Shown in pieces: positions 10,583-19,865 of a stretch of DNA of 21,286 nt. The position numbers were made by a program, and so were the translations under genes. The stretch is taken from NCBI GenBank assembly GCA_003427395.1, contig BFEA01000012.1, positions 5,054,068 through 5,075,353 of the forward strand. Reading direction: 5' to 3'. The notes under the pieces are model-generated. The model saw only the letters and a list, made by a program, of their open reading frames with translations, did no database searches and was not told the DNA's origin. Positions within the stretch are counted from its first letter, which is position 1; each line of letters starts with the position of its first letter. Source of the stretch: Chara braunii (Eukaryota > Streptophyta > Charophyceae > Charales > Characeae).

Positions 10583-10934
10583 GTTTGCCACGTCGGACAA
10601 TGAGGAGCCTGGGGCGACCGTGGATCATTTGTATGGAGTCAGGACTGTCCGTGATCTGTATGATATGGCAGATGCTGACTACAGTCTTGGCAAGTTTTCG
10701 GTGCCAGTGCTGTGGGACAAGGAGCAGAAAACAATTGTGAACAATGAAAGCTCTGAGATCATCCAGATGTTCAACAACGAGTTCGACAAATTATCAGCCA
10801 CCCATGCTGACCGGGACCTTATGCCGCCTCATCTGAAGGCAAGCATTGATGAGGTCAACGAATGGGTGTACTCGGATATAAACAATGGAGTATATAGATG
10901 TGGATTTGCCACGAAGCAGAAACCGTACGAAGAG
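10527..10934 (+). CDS. Glutathionyl-hydroquinone reductase (Xi-class GST), internal exon
   Basis: This is 136 codons, exactly phase 0 at both ends and free of stops. The protein matches the middle of the S-glutathionyl-hydroquinone reductase family (yeast Ecm4, E. coli YqjG, plant homologues), enzymes that reductively remove glutathione from glutathionyl-hydroquinones. Visible family signatures are VKPKWEKTR (residues 2-10), HMGWVF (15-20), the thioredoxin-fold PVLWDK (60-65), the glutathione-binding TIVNNESSEII (69-79), and NEWVYSDINNGVYRCGFA (111-128) at the start of the helical domain. The catalytic-Cys segment (CPWA-type) and the C-terminal domain must lie on other exons, which I did not find in this window. 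The exon itself looks undamaged and is probably under selection. It is bracketed by LTR pieces in its introns, and its 5' end is tandemly duplicated. Codons after 10934 are intron. Confidence 0.9.
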
Positions 10935-10940
10935 GTAAGG
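10935..10940 (+). other. Predicted splice donor (GTAAGG)
   Basis: The exon ends ...GAAGAG and is followed by GTAAGG, a good match to the GTAAG/GTRAGT donor. Family homology (KPYEE) stops exactly here. The frame that stays open beyond it encodes only LTR-derived sequence. Confidence 0.8.
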
Positions 10941-10967
10941 CGAAAGGAAATTGATGAAAAAGTAGGG

Positions 10968-11165
10968 TGTTGTGATCCTGGAAATCTCACACTGCAAAAC
11001 TCAAAAAGGGACAATGCTGTTCAATTGCAACTGAAAGAAAAGAGATTGGGAAGAGAAATAGACAAAGGACAAAGAAGAATGGAGAATGGAAGATGAAGAG
11101 GAGGATGAAGAAAAGCTGGAACCAATGCCGCTCTTCCCCCGTCTCGCCACCATCTCTCTCCTCCC
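10968..11165 (-). mobile_element. LTR fragment (copy E), minus orientation
   Basis: Starts TGTTGTGATCCTGG, the plus-strand form of the family's LTR terminus. It runs ggaaatctcacactgcaaaa, ...aatgctgttcaattgc..., gaaccaatg, matching the reverse complement of 10153 down to about 9990 in copy D, and 302-370 in copy A. After about 11165 the homology is lost, so the rest of the LTR is deleted or replaced. It sits 33 bp inside the intron that follows the reductase exon. Confidence 0.8.
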
Positions 11166-11201
11166 AACATCTTATTCACTAATAATAATAAGTTGGACCA
11201 T

Positions 11202-11218
11202 CCGCGGCAAAGCCGCGG
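11202..11218. repeat. Short GC-rich inverted repeat
   Basis: Perfect 7-bp stem ccgcggc/gccgcgg around a 3-nt loop. Function unknown; it is probably part of the repeat debris next to LTR E. Confidence 0.5.
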
Positions 11219-11304
11219 CCCAGAGGTGGGGATGAGATGAAACGTCGAAGGCAGGCCATGTCATGCGAGGTGGGGGCCCGCCGCTGTGGAGCCACGTCAC
11301 AGAA

Positions 11305-11330
11305 GGGGGGGGGGGGGGGGGGGGGGGGGG
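11305..11330. repeat. Poly-G tract, 26 nt
   Basis: Uninterrupted run of G in the plus strand. Its length is likely to be imprecise in any assembly. Gly-rich and Pro-rich frames across it are artefacts. Confidence 0.95.
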
Positions 11331-11439
11331 ACACGGCCAACTTGGGTGTCGCCGCGTCGGCATGGGAACATGGCACTAGGAAAATATGTGGATAGGGGTG
11401 AAACTAAACCAAGGGTCTCGCTCGAGTACTCAGCACACG

Positions 11440-11998
11440 CACACACCTGGGGAAAGAAAAAACAAAGAAGACGAAAAATATAGTGGTATATCTTCCCATG
11501 TTCCAGCAGAAGACTCGTTCTCATTTTGCAGAATTGGTGAGTAGTGGAGCCAGGCCAAATGGAGGGACCACGGCCCCTGCGGAGGGACGCGGCCCTCACT
11601 CCAACGCTCACCTTGGAGCCAACCCAAATCGAGGGACCAGGGTCCCTGCGTAAGGATGCGGGTCTCACTCCACTATTCACCACATGCACAAAAGGCAAAA
11701 AAGTATGGCACTGTATATACCCATGTTCCAGCAGAAGATTCGTTCGCATTCTGCACAAGTGAGTAGTGGAGCCAGGTCCCCACACGGAATGGCACGCCTG
11801 AACAGAAAAATGGTGGCCTCACTCCACTGCTCATGACGCGCACAGAAGACCAAAAATATGGTGGTGTATCTTCCCATGTTCTAGAGGAAGATTCATTCTC
11901 AGTTTGCACATTTGGTGAGTAGTCGAGCCAGGCCAAATCCAGGGACAGCGGTCCCTGTGAAAGTTGTGGGCCTTGCTCTACTACGCACCACATGCACT
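11440..11998. repeat. Complex minisatellite array
   Basis: Three copies of a core beginning cccatgttc(c/t)ag start at 11494, 11720 and 11873. Each is followed by (a)gaagattcgttctcattttg-like sequence, then gtgagtagtggagccagg. The spacings differ (226 and 153 bp). The first interval contains an extra internal doubling of about 70 bp built on gagggacc...gtccctgcg...ctcactccac. The unit's own ends (gtgagtagtggag and ctcactccactattcac) are partly reverse complements, so the array can also fold. No coding sense. Confidence 0.75.
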
Positions 11999-12778
11999 AA
12001 GCTTTTTTTTCCTTTATTCGTGTCGTTTTTCGGTTGTAATATTTTCTACAGCCGAAAACAGATACCAATAAAGGGAAATATAAAAAAAGGTTTCCGGGAA
12101 AAGATGAGGGTTTCTTCGTGTGGCACAATGGTGGATGCCATTGCCAACGAGTGAGGGGGAGGAGATCAGGGGTGTGGGCGTAATGAAGCCTGCCAATTGT
12201 ATTGGCTGGAAAAGGTGATTGATGGCCGCGGGAAAATGGAGATGGTTGAATGGAAGGATTGCGGCACTGTTACGGTCAAGCCGACCATGAAACATGGCAG
12301 TAATGGCGGGAGCTCAGATGAGGGTTGATCAACGATGGGGGGAAGGAAGGGTTGGTTGTGGATCGTGAAGGAATGTACGCCGCCGCTGGCAGATATGGCA
12401 GCCTTGTTCTGATAAGGATGGTGTATGACCTGGACACAGCCTAACTCAATGACTTGAGTCTGTGTGGAAATGTTTTGAAGGGGTTCGGTGAATTTCTCTC
12501 GTCCAACAAAACAGCGTTCGACCGCATAGATGATCAGATGGATGTGCTTCTTCCAACTAGAACTAACAAGGTAGGATGCCTGTTTCTTTGTTGTCTCTCC
12601 TGCCGTCCTCTCCCGTTCCCTCTTCTTCCCCTGTTTGCTTTCCCTCCTCTCCCCATCTCTCCTCCCCTGCTCTTCTGTCCTGACCCTTCCTCTTCTGCCC
12701 TTTCCCTGCTTCCTTTCCCCTCGTCTCAGTGACATCATCTTCGCTCTGCTCAAATTGCCTCACTCATCTCCACCGCCT
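11999..12778. other. No supported gene
   Basis: A stretch at 12454-12570 reads as an open frame (LKGFGEFLSSNKTAFDRIDD...) ending at a possible donor, AAG|GTAGGA. It matches no domain I know and is not part of the reductase. It could be an unrecognised exon. From 12590 to 12730 the plus strand is almost pure pyrimidine, which accounts for the long Arg/Glu/Lys-rich frame on the other strand. Confidence 0.35.
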
Positions 12779-12822
12779 CTCCACCTCAGCTCCACCTCAG
12801 CTCCACCTCAGCTCCACCTCGG
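12779..12822. repeat. 11-bp tandem repeat, 4 units
   Basis: Unit ctccacctcag at 12779, 12790, 12801 and 12812. The last unit has one substitution (cgg). Confidence 0.95.
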
Positions 12823-12998
12823 CACCACATCATTTTTATTTCATTTCCAATTTTCCACCTCATTTTGTCATGATTGGACTGCTGGGGTGGCTACTGAAGT
12901 GAAGCAGTAAATTTGCGCAGCTGAATTTGTGGGTGCTCTGCGCTGCTGTAGAGATGAGATCAAATTTGTGACACCTTACAGGAATTCAATCAGCAGCT

Positions 12999-13269
12999 AG
13001 GCTACCAGTCGGGCCGCCCGGGTCCCGGGTGGCCAGCCCGTGCAAGGACCAGCGAAGGTCCCAGCAAAAAAAAAAAACAGAAAAACAAATCCAAAAAATC
13101 CGACAACAAACTATGTTATGCAGAAAAATAAACTGAACAACTTTTGCCTCAGGGTCACATCAAAATTCTTCACCAAATTTAAAATAAAAATTAAATTTTA
13201 AAAATATTGTTTTTTTTTTTTTTTTTTTGGCCCGGCGGGGCAAGTGACCCCGGGCCACTCTGGTAGCCT
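12999..13269. mobile_element. MITE-like element with terminal inverted repeats
   Basis: The ends are aggctaccag (12999-13008) and ctggtagcct (13260-13269), a perfect 10-bp inverted repeat. Gapped complementarity continues inwards: gggccgcccgggtc against gaccccgggccac, then a poly-A tract at 13066 against a poly-T tract at about 13210-13228. Length is 271 bp, interior AT-rich, no coding capacity. A possible target duplication attcaa lies at 12984-12989 and 13271-13276, but this would leave 9 extra bases on the left side, so it is uncertain. Confidence 0.6.
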
Positions 13270-13753
13270 GATTCAACAGTAAGTTTGCACAGCTGGATGG
13301 AGGAGCCTGCACTGGCTCTACCTTGCCCTGACCGCTCCATGTGGTGTGCAACTATGGGCGTCATTTGCATTATGAATGCTATTGAAAGGGCCATGAAGAA
13401 AAAAAGGTTTGTTTATTCGGGACATCGGGAAGGTGCCACTCTGCTGGAAACCTTACAAAACCATTCCCAAACCAGCGAAGTGTTGCTGTGACGGTTGGTG
13501 TTGCAATTAATGTTGGACATATGCCTGATCGCTGAAAAGGATTCTTGAGTGCGCTATTGAAAAGAGTAGAGCTGCTAGAGCGTACTGCCTGCAGTGATTT
13601 GAGTGTTAACAAATCTTCCCATGTGAATGATTAGAGTGCTATTTAGTTATAAAAATCCTCCCCCCCCTCTCCTTGTCCTGACCATTTTCCCAAGACTGGC
13701 AGACGGGTTGCGCGGGAGCGTCACGAGAGACCCGGCTTACATTTTAGTATAGT
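13270..13753. other. No supported gene
   Basis: A 19-nt segment at 13277-13295 repeats 12905-12923 with two differences. Other open frames are short and unconvincing. A C-run lies at 13661-13668. Confidence 0.35.
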
Positions 13754-14977
13754 GTAGATATTAACAATGACAATGAATGAATGAGCCGGAATCAATTTCT
13801 GAGTACTCCCCTTTCTGCCGGCCACTCAAGAAGTCTACCATAGCCATTCTACACCTTCTACTGCTAGGTCGAGCTGGTGGCTATCGCGGACCATCGGAGC
13901 CCAGCTCCGGTGTTCAAAAGGACAGCGTATAAGGCCGCTATGCCCCTCCCACTAGCACCGCCTTGGCACATCGCAGTGCCAGAGTCTTCCTTCGAAATAT
14001 AACCCCACTACCGGTAGTGGCCTTCCACATGCAGTGCCAAGTTGCCAACCATGAAGATGAAGATGCAGACCACCATAGCCAAGGTAGGCTCCCTCCTTCA
14101 CTCTTCTCCTCCTTCCTCCTCCTCCCTTCTTTCTCTTCACTTCTCCTCCATAGCCATGTCTTCCTCCAACTCACCTTGGACTGCTTCACCATAGCCAAGG
14201 TGGGGGCCAAACTCCACCATCCTCTCACCCAGCGCCACACCAGGCTGGTGAGTGCTCCAGCAGCCTCACGGCGTACAACTTGGAGAATGAGGCTGAGCTC
14301 TACGCTGCCTCCCTTGATATAACTTCATCCTGTGACATCCAGGCCACGACGGTCTCCAAGGTTCCCTCCCATTTTAGTGGGAACATCATTGTAGTCTGAT
14401 CTCCCCTTTGTATGCTCTATATCTAGGCCTATTGAACCAGTACCTACCCCTAATCCTACCGGAGTCTAAAATACTAACTAGGTCTACCTCAAAGGTATTA
14501 TTACCTTTTTGTCATTTTCTGCTACCTACCCGCTACTAGATTTCAGGCCTCTGCGGGCCTCCTTTTCTCTACTCTACCCGCTGCACACCGAAAACACATG
14601 GCCAAAGGTCAGTACCAGGCTCGCGAGTGATTCCAGCACATAGACCATCATCAGCGGGTCACACACACGCACACTAGTTCTCAGACAGGCAGGTAAGTGC
14701 ACGAGCCAAGAATATGCGCAACCACACGGAACAGACACACTCAGACAACGGGAGTCCAGGCTCGCGACCGATTCCAGCACATAGACCATCAGCAGCAGGT
14801 CACACACACACACACACACTAGTTCTCAGACAGGCAGGTAAGTGCACGAGCCAAGAATATGAGCAAGCACACTGAACAGACATGCACTCAGACAACGGGA
14901 ATCCATCAAACACTCGGATCAGCAGCCCGAACCAAAGAAAGCACAGGTCATATGCTGCAATTTCGCAGGTTAGCGAG
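13754..14977 (-). mobile_element. LTR (copy B), 3' LTR of the chromovirus
   Basis: Homologous to copies A, C and D throughout: the four ccatagcc motifs at 13838, 14073, 14149 and 14189, the cctaccgga(g/c)tctaaaatac block near 14456, the ccagcacatagaccatcatc block at 14633, and the terminal ctgcaatttcgcaggtta. On the minus strand its first bases (eroded TGTAAT) follow a purine stretch directly behind the pol stop codon, as expected for a 3' LTR. The far end near 13754 is approximate. Confidence 0.75.
14615..14901. repeat. 141-bp tandem duplication inside LTR B
   Basis: Two units, 14615-14755 and 14756-14901, each running ccaggctcgcga, gattccagcacatagacc, a CA tract, agttctcagacaggcaggta, cacgagccaagaatatg and ctcagacaacggga. 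They are over 90% alike by eye, differing mainly in CA-tract length and a few bases. Copies A, C and D contain one unit, so the doubling is specific to B and recent. Confidence 0.85.
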
Positions 14978-15452
14978 GTCCCTTTGAGCAGCTAGACCCT
15001 CCGGAGTCCTGGCAAAATGCATCATAAGCAGAAAATGGAAAGAAAACGATCATTTGTTCATGCGGGGTGAGACGCTTGTGGGGTTGATATGTGTTCACCA
15101 CCCGAGGTGCACACTTGATTAGAACTTTACGAGAGATCCAATAGAGTTCATCAAGAAATGGACTTGATGTTTTTTTGTCCTGGGCTTTTCCTTCATGGGC
15201 ATACGTTTTGTCAACTTCGAATCCGCCGTCAATAGAGTGAGGGTCCATAGGATCGTGATCAGGAAAGGAAGTAGAAGCAGTGTAAGGGTACAACTTAAAA
15301 ACATGAAGCACTGGATGCTGGCATACATCAGGAGGCAAGTTAACCACATAGGGAGGACTGGAGTCGTCATCCCCTACGACTTTCAGAACCTGCCATGGGC
15401 CGTAGTACAGTGGGAGTAATGCACGAGGTACACGTTCCTCATTTGAACCCAA
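14970..15452 (-). pseudogene. GPY-type domain and chromodomain-like tail
   Basis: 160 codons ending in a stop. Residues 13-26 (LPLYYGPWQVLKVV) match the K.GP(F/Y).(V/I)...G GPY/F module, and residues 45-57 (QHPVLHVFKLYPY) match the HPVFHVS.LKPY motif. Residues 76-122 (FEVDK...FLDELYWISRK...CAPRVVNTY) resemble a chromodomain: initial EV.K, an aromatic core and a final helix. The aromatic cage residues are not all evident. In chromoviruses this tail directs integration into particular chromatin. Confidence 0.7.
14979..14986 (-). promoter_or_regulatory. Candidate polypurine tract
   Basis: On the minus strand CAAAGGGA lies between the end of pol and the first bases of LTR B. This is the position and composition used to prime plus-strand DNA in LTR retroelements. 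It is short, so confidence is moderate. Confidence 0.5.
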
Positions 15453-15598
15453 ACATAGTCTCCTTCCTTAAGAGTTGCAGGCCTACGTCGGCGATTGGTA
15501 AATTTGATCATGGCATCCTGTGGCTTGTTCATTGCTGCGATCGGAACTATGAGCAAGGGTTGATACTTGAATCCATAGCAAGGCATGCTATGGTTCAA
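15383..15598 (-). pseudogene. Integrase C-terminal region, first part
   Basis: Reads KYQPLLIVPIAAMNKPQDAM then RRRRPATLKEGDYVWVQMRN. The GD.VWV pattern is the basic C-terminal domain of gypsy integrases. A frameshift at about 15440 moves the homology into the neighbouring frame. Confidence 0.75.
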
Positions 15599-15755
15599 AC
15601 TAGCAGGGCAATCAGGAAGCGGGAAATCAAGAGGGTTGTGGAACAGCCGTTGATCTGTAGCTCATTCGGAGTACTAGTTGTGGAGTGGATAGAGTCGTTG
15701 TATAACCCCTTGACCGCATCCAACTCTTTATCCCAAGTGTTCCCATTGGGGGTAA

Positions 15756-16090
15756 TCAAAGCGCGTAGGAGATGGCTATCTGATTCATATCTTCAGCTTG
15801 CCCATAAGTTTCCGGATGGTGACCAGGTGTGATCTGGTAGACCTGCGTACTGAAGTCTTTCCAATCAGAATTGATGAAAGTAGTATCCCGATCACTGGCG
15901 AGAGTTTTATGGGGGGCATGCTGTAGAGTGTACTTCTCTTCAAATTCATTTATAATCAGGTCAGTGGCCGCATGTGGCGGAAGAGGAATCAGATCAAAAA
16001 ATTTAGAGAAACGATCAACGATGACCATGATATGAGAATGACCCATATTGCTTACCTCCCCATGTCCATGAAATTAATGGAGACTGACTC
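15756..16090 (-). pseudogene. Integrase catalytic core fragment
   Basis: The segment MVIVDRFSKFFDLIP is the hallmark of the Ty3/Gypsy integrase core. The second catalytic Asp is retained in LASDRDTTFIN and the Glu in HPETYGQAEDMNQ. The first Asp position, in the family's SMDF motif, reads SINF here, Asp to Asn, and this part is in another frame separated by a stop. Function is therefore lost. Confidence 0.85.
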
Positions 16091-16149
16091 ACCAGGGACT
16101 TCAAAAGACCGAGGGGCGGTTGTCGATGGACTTCGGTCTGTTGACACAC

Positions 16150-16332
16150 CATGCATTCGTCCGAGTAGGTCAGGCCGAATAAATTGCTGCGACAAACTTC
16201 CGGCGGTTGTGAGGAAGCCAAAGTGTCGATTCGTACTATGTGCCCCATCGAAAAAGTGTGTTCGGAGGGGTGCATGATTAAGGATGCACAGTCTATCAAA
16301 TTTCCCAGGCACTGGAAACAAGAGGCTCTCAC
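16150..16332 (-). pseudogene. Integrase zinc-binding region, frameshifted
   Basis: One frame gives an H...H half (ILNHAPLRTHFF...RHFGFLTTAGSLSQQF), with the hydrophobic pattern of the HHCC domain's first part. The C..C half and following linker (DECMVCQQTEVHRQPPLGLL, the CxxCQ...K...GLL pattern) are in a different frame. A frameshift therefore separates the two halves of the zinc site. Confidence 0.75.
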
Positions 16333-16429
16333 ACTTACGATAGTTAAGCTAACAGCCAGGATCAGTCTAGAGCGCTAAGGATTGGACCGAGGTCCGGATC
16401 CTTGGCGGCATGCTCCACGAGATCCTCCT

Positions 16430-16620
16430 TCAATTTCTGACGGAGGTCGTAAGACGCACAAGGCAAGTCATATACTTGGGATGGTGGGACAAAGCATATG
16501 CGACACAATTATAGCAATCATTTTTATGCTTCAGTTCAAAATTATAGATGTCAATCTCATGAACCTAGTGAGACAGTGCCGTAGACAGATTAGTCTGAGA
16601 CTTGATCTATTGCAACGTCT
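16430..16620 (-). pseudogene. RNase H C-terminal fragment
   Basis: About 43 codons from 16564 downward read VHEIDIYNFELKHKND...VAYALSHHPKYMTC. This matches the end of Ty3/Gypsy RNase H, where a (Y)(D/N)F.(I/L) segment is followed by N.VADALSR. Codons just before it read TNLSTALSH and then TAG in place of the usual tryptophan. The active-site acidic residues would lie further upstream and are not recognisable. Confidence 0.75.
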
Positions 16621-17130
16621 TGGTGATTATAATAAGCCTGGAAATGGTGTCCAAGAGGGTAGTTCTCTCATGTGTGTGGAAGTGGCTACCTTGTTGCTGG
16701 GCATGTGTTTGCTGACGTATTCAAGCGGATGCAATCCATCACCATAATCTTGTTGCAGCACTGCACCAATCCTCTATTTCTGCACCCGCGCCTTTGCATC
16801 CAAACTTTTCTTGCTCTCTTCTCCTTCCTTGCTCGCGCCTTCCACGACAAAGCGTTACTGTTTTTTTTTCCCCCACCCCCCTTCATGCCTTCTCCCCCTT
16901 CTTGATCTCGTTAAACCTTTGTCCTGCCTTACACCATTTCTCGTGACCTCTTTTCTCGCCTTCGTCTACACCCGGAAGGATCTTGTCAATCCCAAGTGAT
17001 TGTAGAAACTGAATCGCTGCCACGCTGTGTGTAGAGTGGCTCTGATCTGAACCCCTCACTCTACGTTTCGATTGGCTATGCATGCTTTCGGAGGATCGAC
17101 ATGGCCTTCTCGATCTGTTCCTCCTTCCCC

Positions 17131-17180
17131 CTTCTATCCTTTCTCCACCCCTTCTATCCTTTCTCCACCCCTTCTATCCT
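17131..17180. repeat. 20-bp tandem repeat, 2.5 units
   Basis: Unit cttctatcctttctccaccc at 17131 and 17151, with a half unit at 17171. Both complete units are identical. Confidence 0.95.
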
Positions 17181-17943
17181 CCGCAACTATAAATCTCACA
17201 AGCGCGTTTTCCTTGCTGTCACGCATGTTATCAGCCAACTCAGTTGGAGTAGGATCTAGATAGTTGAACAGCAGGTCGGAAAGTCCCGACGGGTCTGCTG
17301 TGGTTTTGCGTGATCGCGTACCGGATAGCTGTGAAGGAATGCAAAATCTTGGCGGATTCGAGCAGGAGTTGGGTTGATGGGGTGGCGATCGCTGATAGGT
17401 GTTGCTGAGTATGTGGCGACGGGGATCATCGGTGCCTAGGCAAGATAACAGATAGTGGCTGGTTGGTTGGCTGGCGCGCCACGAGTATGAGAGCGGAATG
17501 GTCTGGTTCTCCTTCTTCCCCCTCTTCTTTTTTATCTATTTTGAATGAGAGTTGCATGGTGAGGCACTATTTTCTTCATCTTCATCTTCACCTTGATTGG
17601 TTAGACTTTTTCTATACGAGTCTCATGGTCCTTGATTTGTGTGAATGGATGTATGTGAAGCCTTTAAATGATAGCGGACATGTCTCTGCCTATTTGTTTT
17701 TCTATGGAATGAATATGAATGTTTCCCGTTTGACTCTACCGCTAAGCAAGTGGAACACACATGGTGGTCGGCATTTTGTAAGTGCATAGGTATTCGGGTT
17801 CGCTCGATCTTCTAAGTGGAATAGATGGTATTCTCTTCTGATCACTTTTATCTTTGCATCAAATGGGATGCGCTTTTCCTTTCTGTCTTTAGAGAATGCA
17901 TGTGTTTTTCCTGAAATTGATTCTTCCCCTTTTTAATCTGCAT

Positions 17944-17966
17944 GTAACGAGTGAATCACTCGTTAC
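17944..17966. repeat. Perfect 10-bp inverted repeat with duplicated half
   Basis: gtaacgagtg-aat-cactcgttac. The right half and the following ~25 nt (cgttacgctcttccacttgc) recur at 18067-18095 as ccgttacactcttccgcttgc, 112 bp downstream. Confidence 0.8.
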
Positions 17967-18640
17967 GCTCTTCCACTTGCATAAGAATGTGTAGCCAGTT
18001 TTTGCCTCCGATTCTATTCAGTTTGAGTAGGACTGCCGCGTCCAGGCTTGGGAGGCAAGTGAGTACATCACTCCCGTTACACTCTTCCGCTTGCGTGAAA
18101 AGTTGTATCAAATGAGTGATGTAAGCATTCATCGTACCCCGCAGGAGTAGGAGAGTTCTATTATGAACGGAGGATGCATGTGATGGATGTTGTTTTCCCC
18201 ATGTGCAAACGACGAACAACCTTTCTGTAACGATGTTGTCTGGCGCATCTCAAAATTCCTCGCAATTGCACAAACATCCCAGCCCATGGCCTAGAGCGAG
18301 GAAAGGATGCATATGCGAGTGGGATGTGTGTGAAGCTTTAGTGCACATCCGATGGCCATATCAGCTCCCTTCTGAGACGCAATGTTCGGGTTTCGTTAAC
18401 CCCGGGTTTGTGATTATTGATAGTTTTTTTTTTTAATACTATAATACTATCTTCCCTCCTTTCTCTGTCCTTTCAACAAGCTGATCGTTATTCCTGGGCT
18501 GACCTTTGGCCCTCACTGGTCTCGTATGTTGTGCACAGACTGCTGATGCGTGAAACAATTGAAGGAGAGAGAGTTCGACTACGTGCCATGAGGAGACTCA
18601 GAAGTAGCGGAAAGAGCCGCACGTCTGCACCACTCTGATT

Positions 18641-18949
18641 TTGACTCTGAACTCTGTGAGACACGGTGTCCCATAGTCGAGACCCTCCGTACACTCCCGC
18701 ACTGTTTCGCCCGAGCAAAAGACGTTGTAGAGCTTGGGAGGAAGTCCGAAGGTACTTTTTGAATTAGGGAGATGTTGCTTGTCCGGCGTTTCACCTTTGT
18801 ATTAACCATAACCGGAACCACACAGGAGATTCCAGTTCCGACCTGGAACTCCACCCCCACTTCTTCCTGAAATCCTTGGCACACCCCAGTTGCATGCTTT
18901 CCGGGCCCTTCCACATTTCTAGACTAATCCATGAAGTAAAGCAGCGTAG
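18641..18949. other. Unassigned internal sequence
   Basis: A 111-codon minus-strand frame (18579-18914) is the longest here. It has no motif I recognise and could be a remnant of the chromovirus 5' region or chance. No tRNA-primer-binding site (iMet type, TGGTATCAGAG) is visible next to LTR C. Confidence 0.3.
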
Positions 18950-19865
18950 AGCGTGAGGTTAGAGCATCACAAGCCACTCAAGGAATTCACTATAGCCACC
19001 TTACACTTTCTTCTACTGCGAGGTTGAGCTGGTGGCTATGGGGTAGTATGGGCCTATGGCGAACCATTGGAGCCCAGCTCAGATGTTCAAAGGATAACGT
19101 AAGGCTATTGTGCCCCTCTCGCTAGCACCGCTATGCGACATCCACCTCCAGAGTCTTCCAGGCGCAGCGCCAACCAAGGAGATGAAGATGAAGACTACCA
19201 TAGCCAAGGTAGGCTCCCACTAGGGGCCTTCCAGGTGCAGCGTCAACCACGAACATCCAAGGTAAGCTCCTTCCTTCACTCTCCTCCTTCCCCCTCCTTC
19301 CTCCTCCTCCTCCCTCCTTCTTCCTTCTCACACTTCTCCTCCATATCCATGTGTTCCTCCACCTCCGCCTTGGTCTCGTCCACCGTAGCCTAGGTGGGAG
19401 CCAAGCTCCGCCTTCTTCTTCCACCCAGCCGAGGCTAGTGAGTGCTCCAGCAGCCTCACGGCTTACTACTTGGAGAATGAGGCTGATCTCTACGCTGTCT
19501 CCCTTGATATACTGTGCGGCTTCGCCGGCTTGCTCTTCGCCCAGTAACTTCAGGCCACGGCACCCTCCAAGGCCTACCTGTTCCCTCCCATTTTGTAGGA
19601 ACATCATTGCAGTCTGATATCTCCCCTTTGCAGGCTCTAGACCTAAACCTTCTGGACCGGTATCTACCCCTGAGCCTACCGGACTCTAAAATACTTACTC
19701 GGCCTACCCCGAAGGTATTACATTTTTGTCCTTTTCTGCTACCCCCCTGCTCTACTAGATTTCTGGCCTTCGCGGCCGTCCTTTTCTCTACCCTACCCAC
19801 TGCACCCCCGAACACACACGGCCAGAGGTTACTACCAGGCGCGCGGGCCATTCCAGCACACAGAC

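Larger units (their letters stand above)
14970..16620 (-). pseudogene. pol: Chromovirus pol remnant: RNase H, integrase, chromodomain-like tail
   Basis: Read on the minus strand, the fragments occur in native pol order but in several frames with stops. First is the tail of RNase H (about 16620-16430, VHEIDIYNFELKHKN then VAYALSHHPKY, the NVVADALSR region, preceded by a stop where Trp is expected). Next is the integrase zinc-binding region (about 16330-16150), split by a frameshift. Then comes the integrase catalytic core (about 16090-15756), followed by the integrase C-terminal region with a GPY-type motif and a chromodomain-like end, finishing at a stop codon at 14970-14972. It cannot make a working polyprotein. 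Nothing recognisable as reverse transcriptase or protease lies upstream. Confidence 0.85.
16740..18640 (+). repeat. Dispersed repeat G, copy 2
   Basis: Partner of 3736-5830, with the same order of blocks on the same strand. It lies inside the inferred chromovirus. Compared with copy 1, the possible coding block (about 18400-18600) has an in-frame stop after LCTDC and a T-tract at 18423-18434. The block 17460-17900 has only weak matches in copy 1. Ends are uncertain, and I see no terminal repeats or target duplication. Confidence 0.5.

Noticed and set aside
10935-11096. C-terminal continuation of the reductase frame past 10934
   Set aside because: A good donor site lies at the point where family homology ends, and from 10968 the frame translates LTR sequence.
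11297-11785. 162-codon minus-strand frame over the minisatellite
   Set aside because: Its internal repeats mirror the DNA repeat units and it contains a proline run from the poly-G tract.
12166-12753. 195-codon minus-strand frame rich in Arg/Glu/Lys
   Set aside because: Its N-terminal half is the complement of a pyrimidine tract and its remainder has no recognisable domain.
14803-14820. CA microsatellite in LTR B as a separate element
   Set aside because: It is part of the 141-bp duplicated unit and occurs in the same place in other LTR copies.
16382-16747. 121-codon plus-strand frame
   Set aside because: It lies antisense to the RNase H fragment, and only the minus strand shows family homology.
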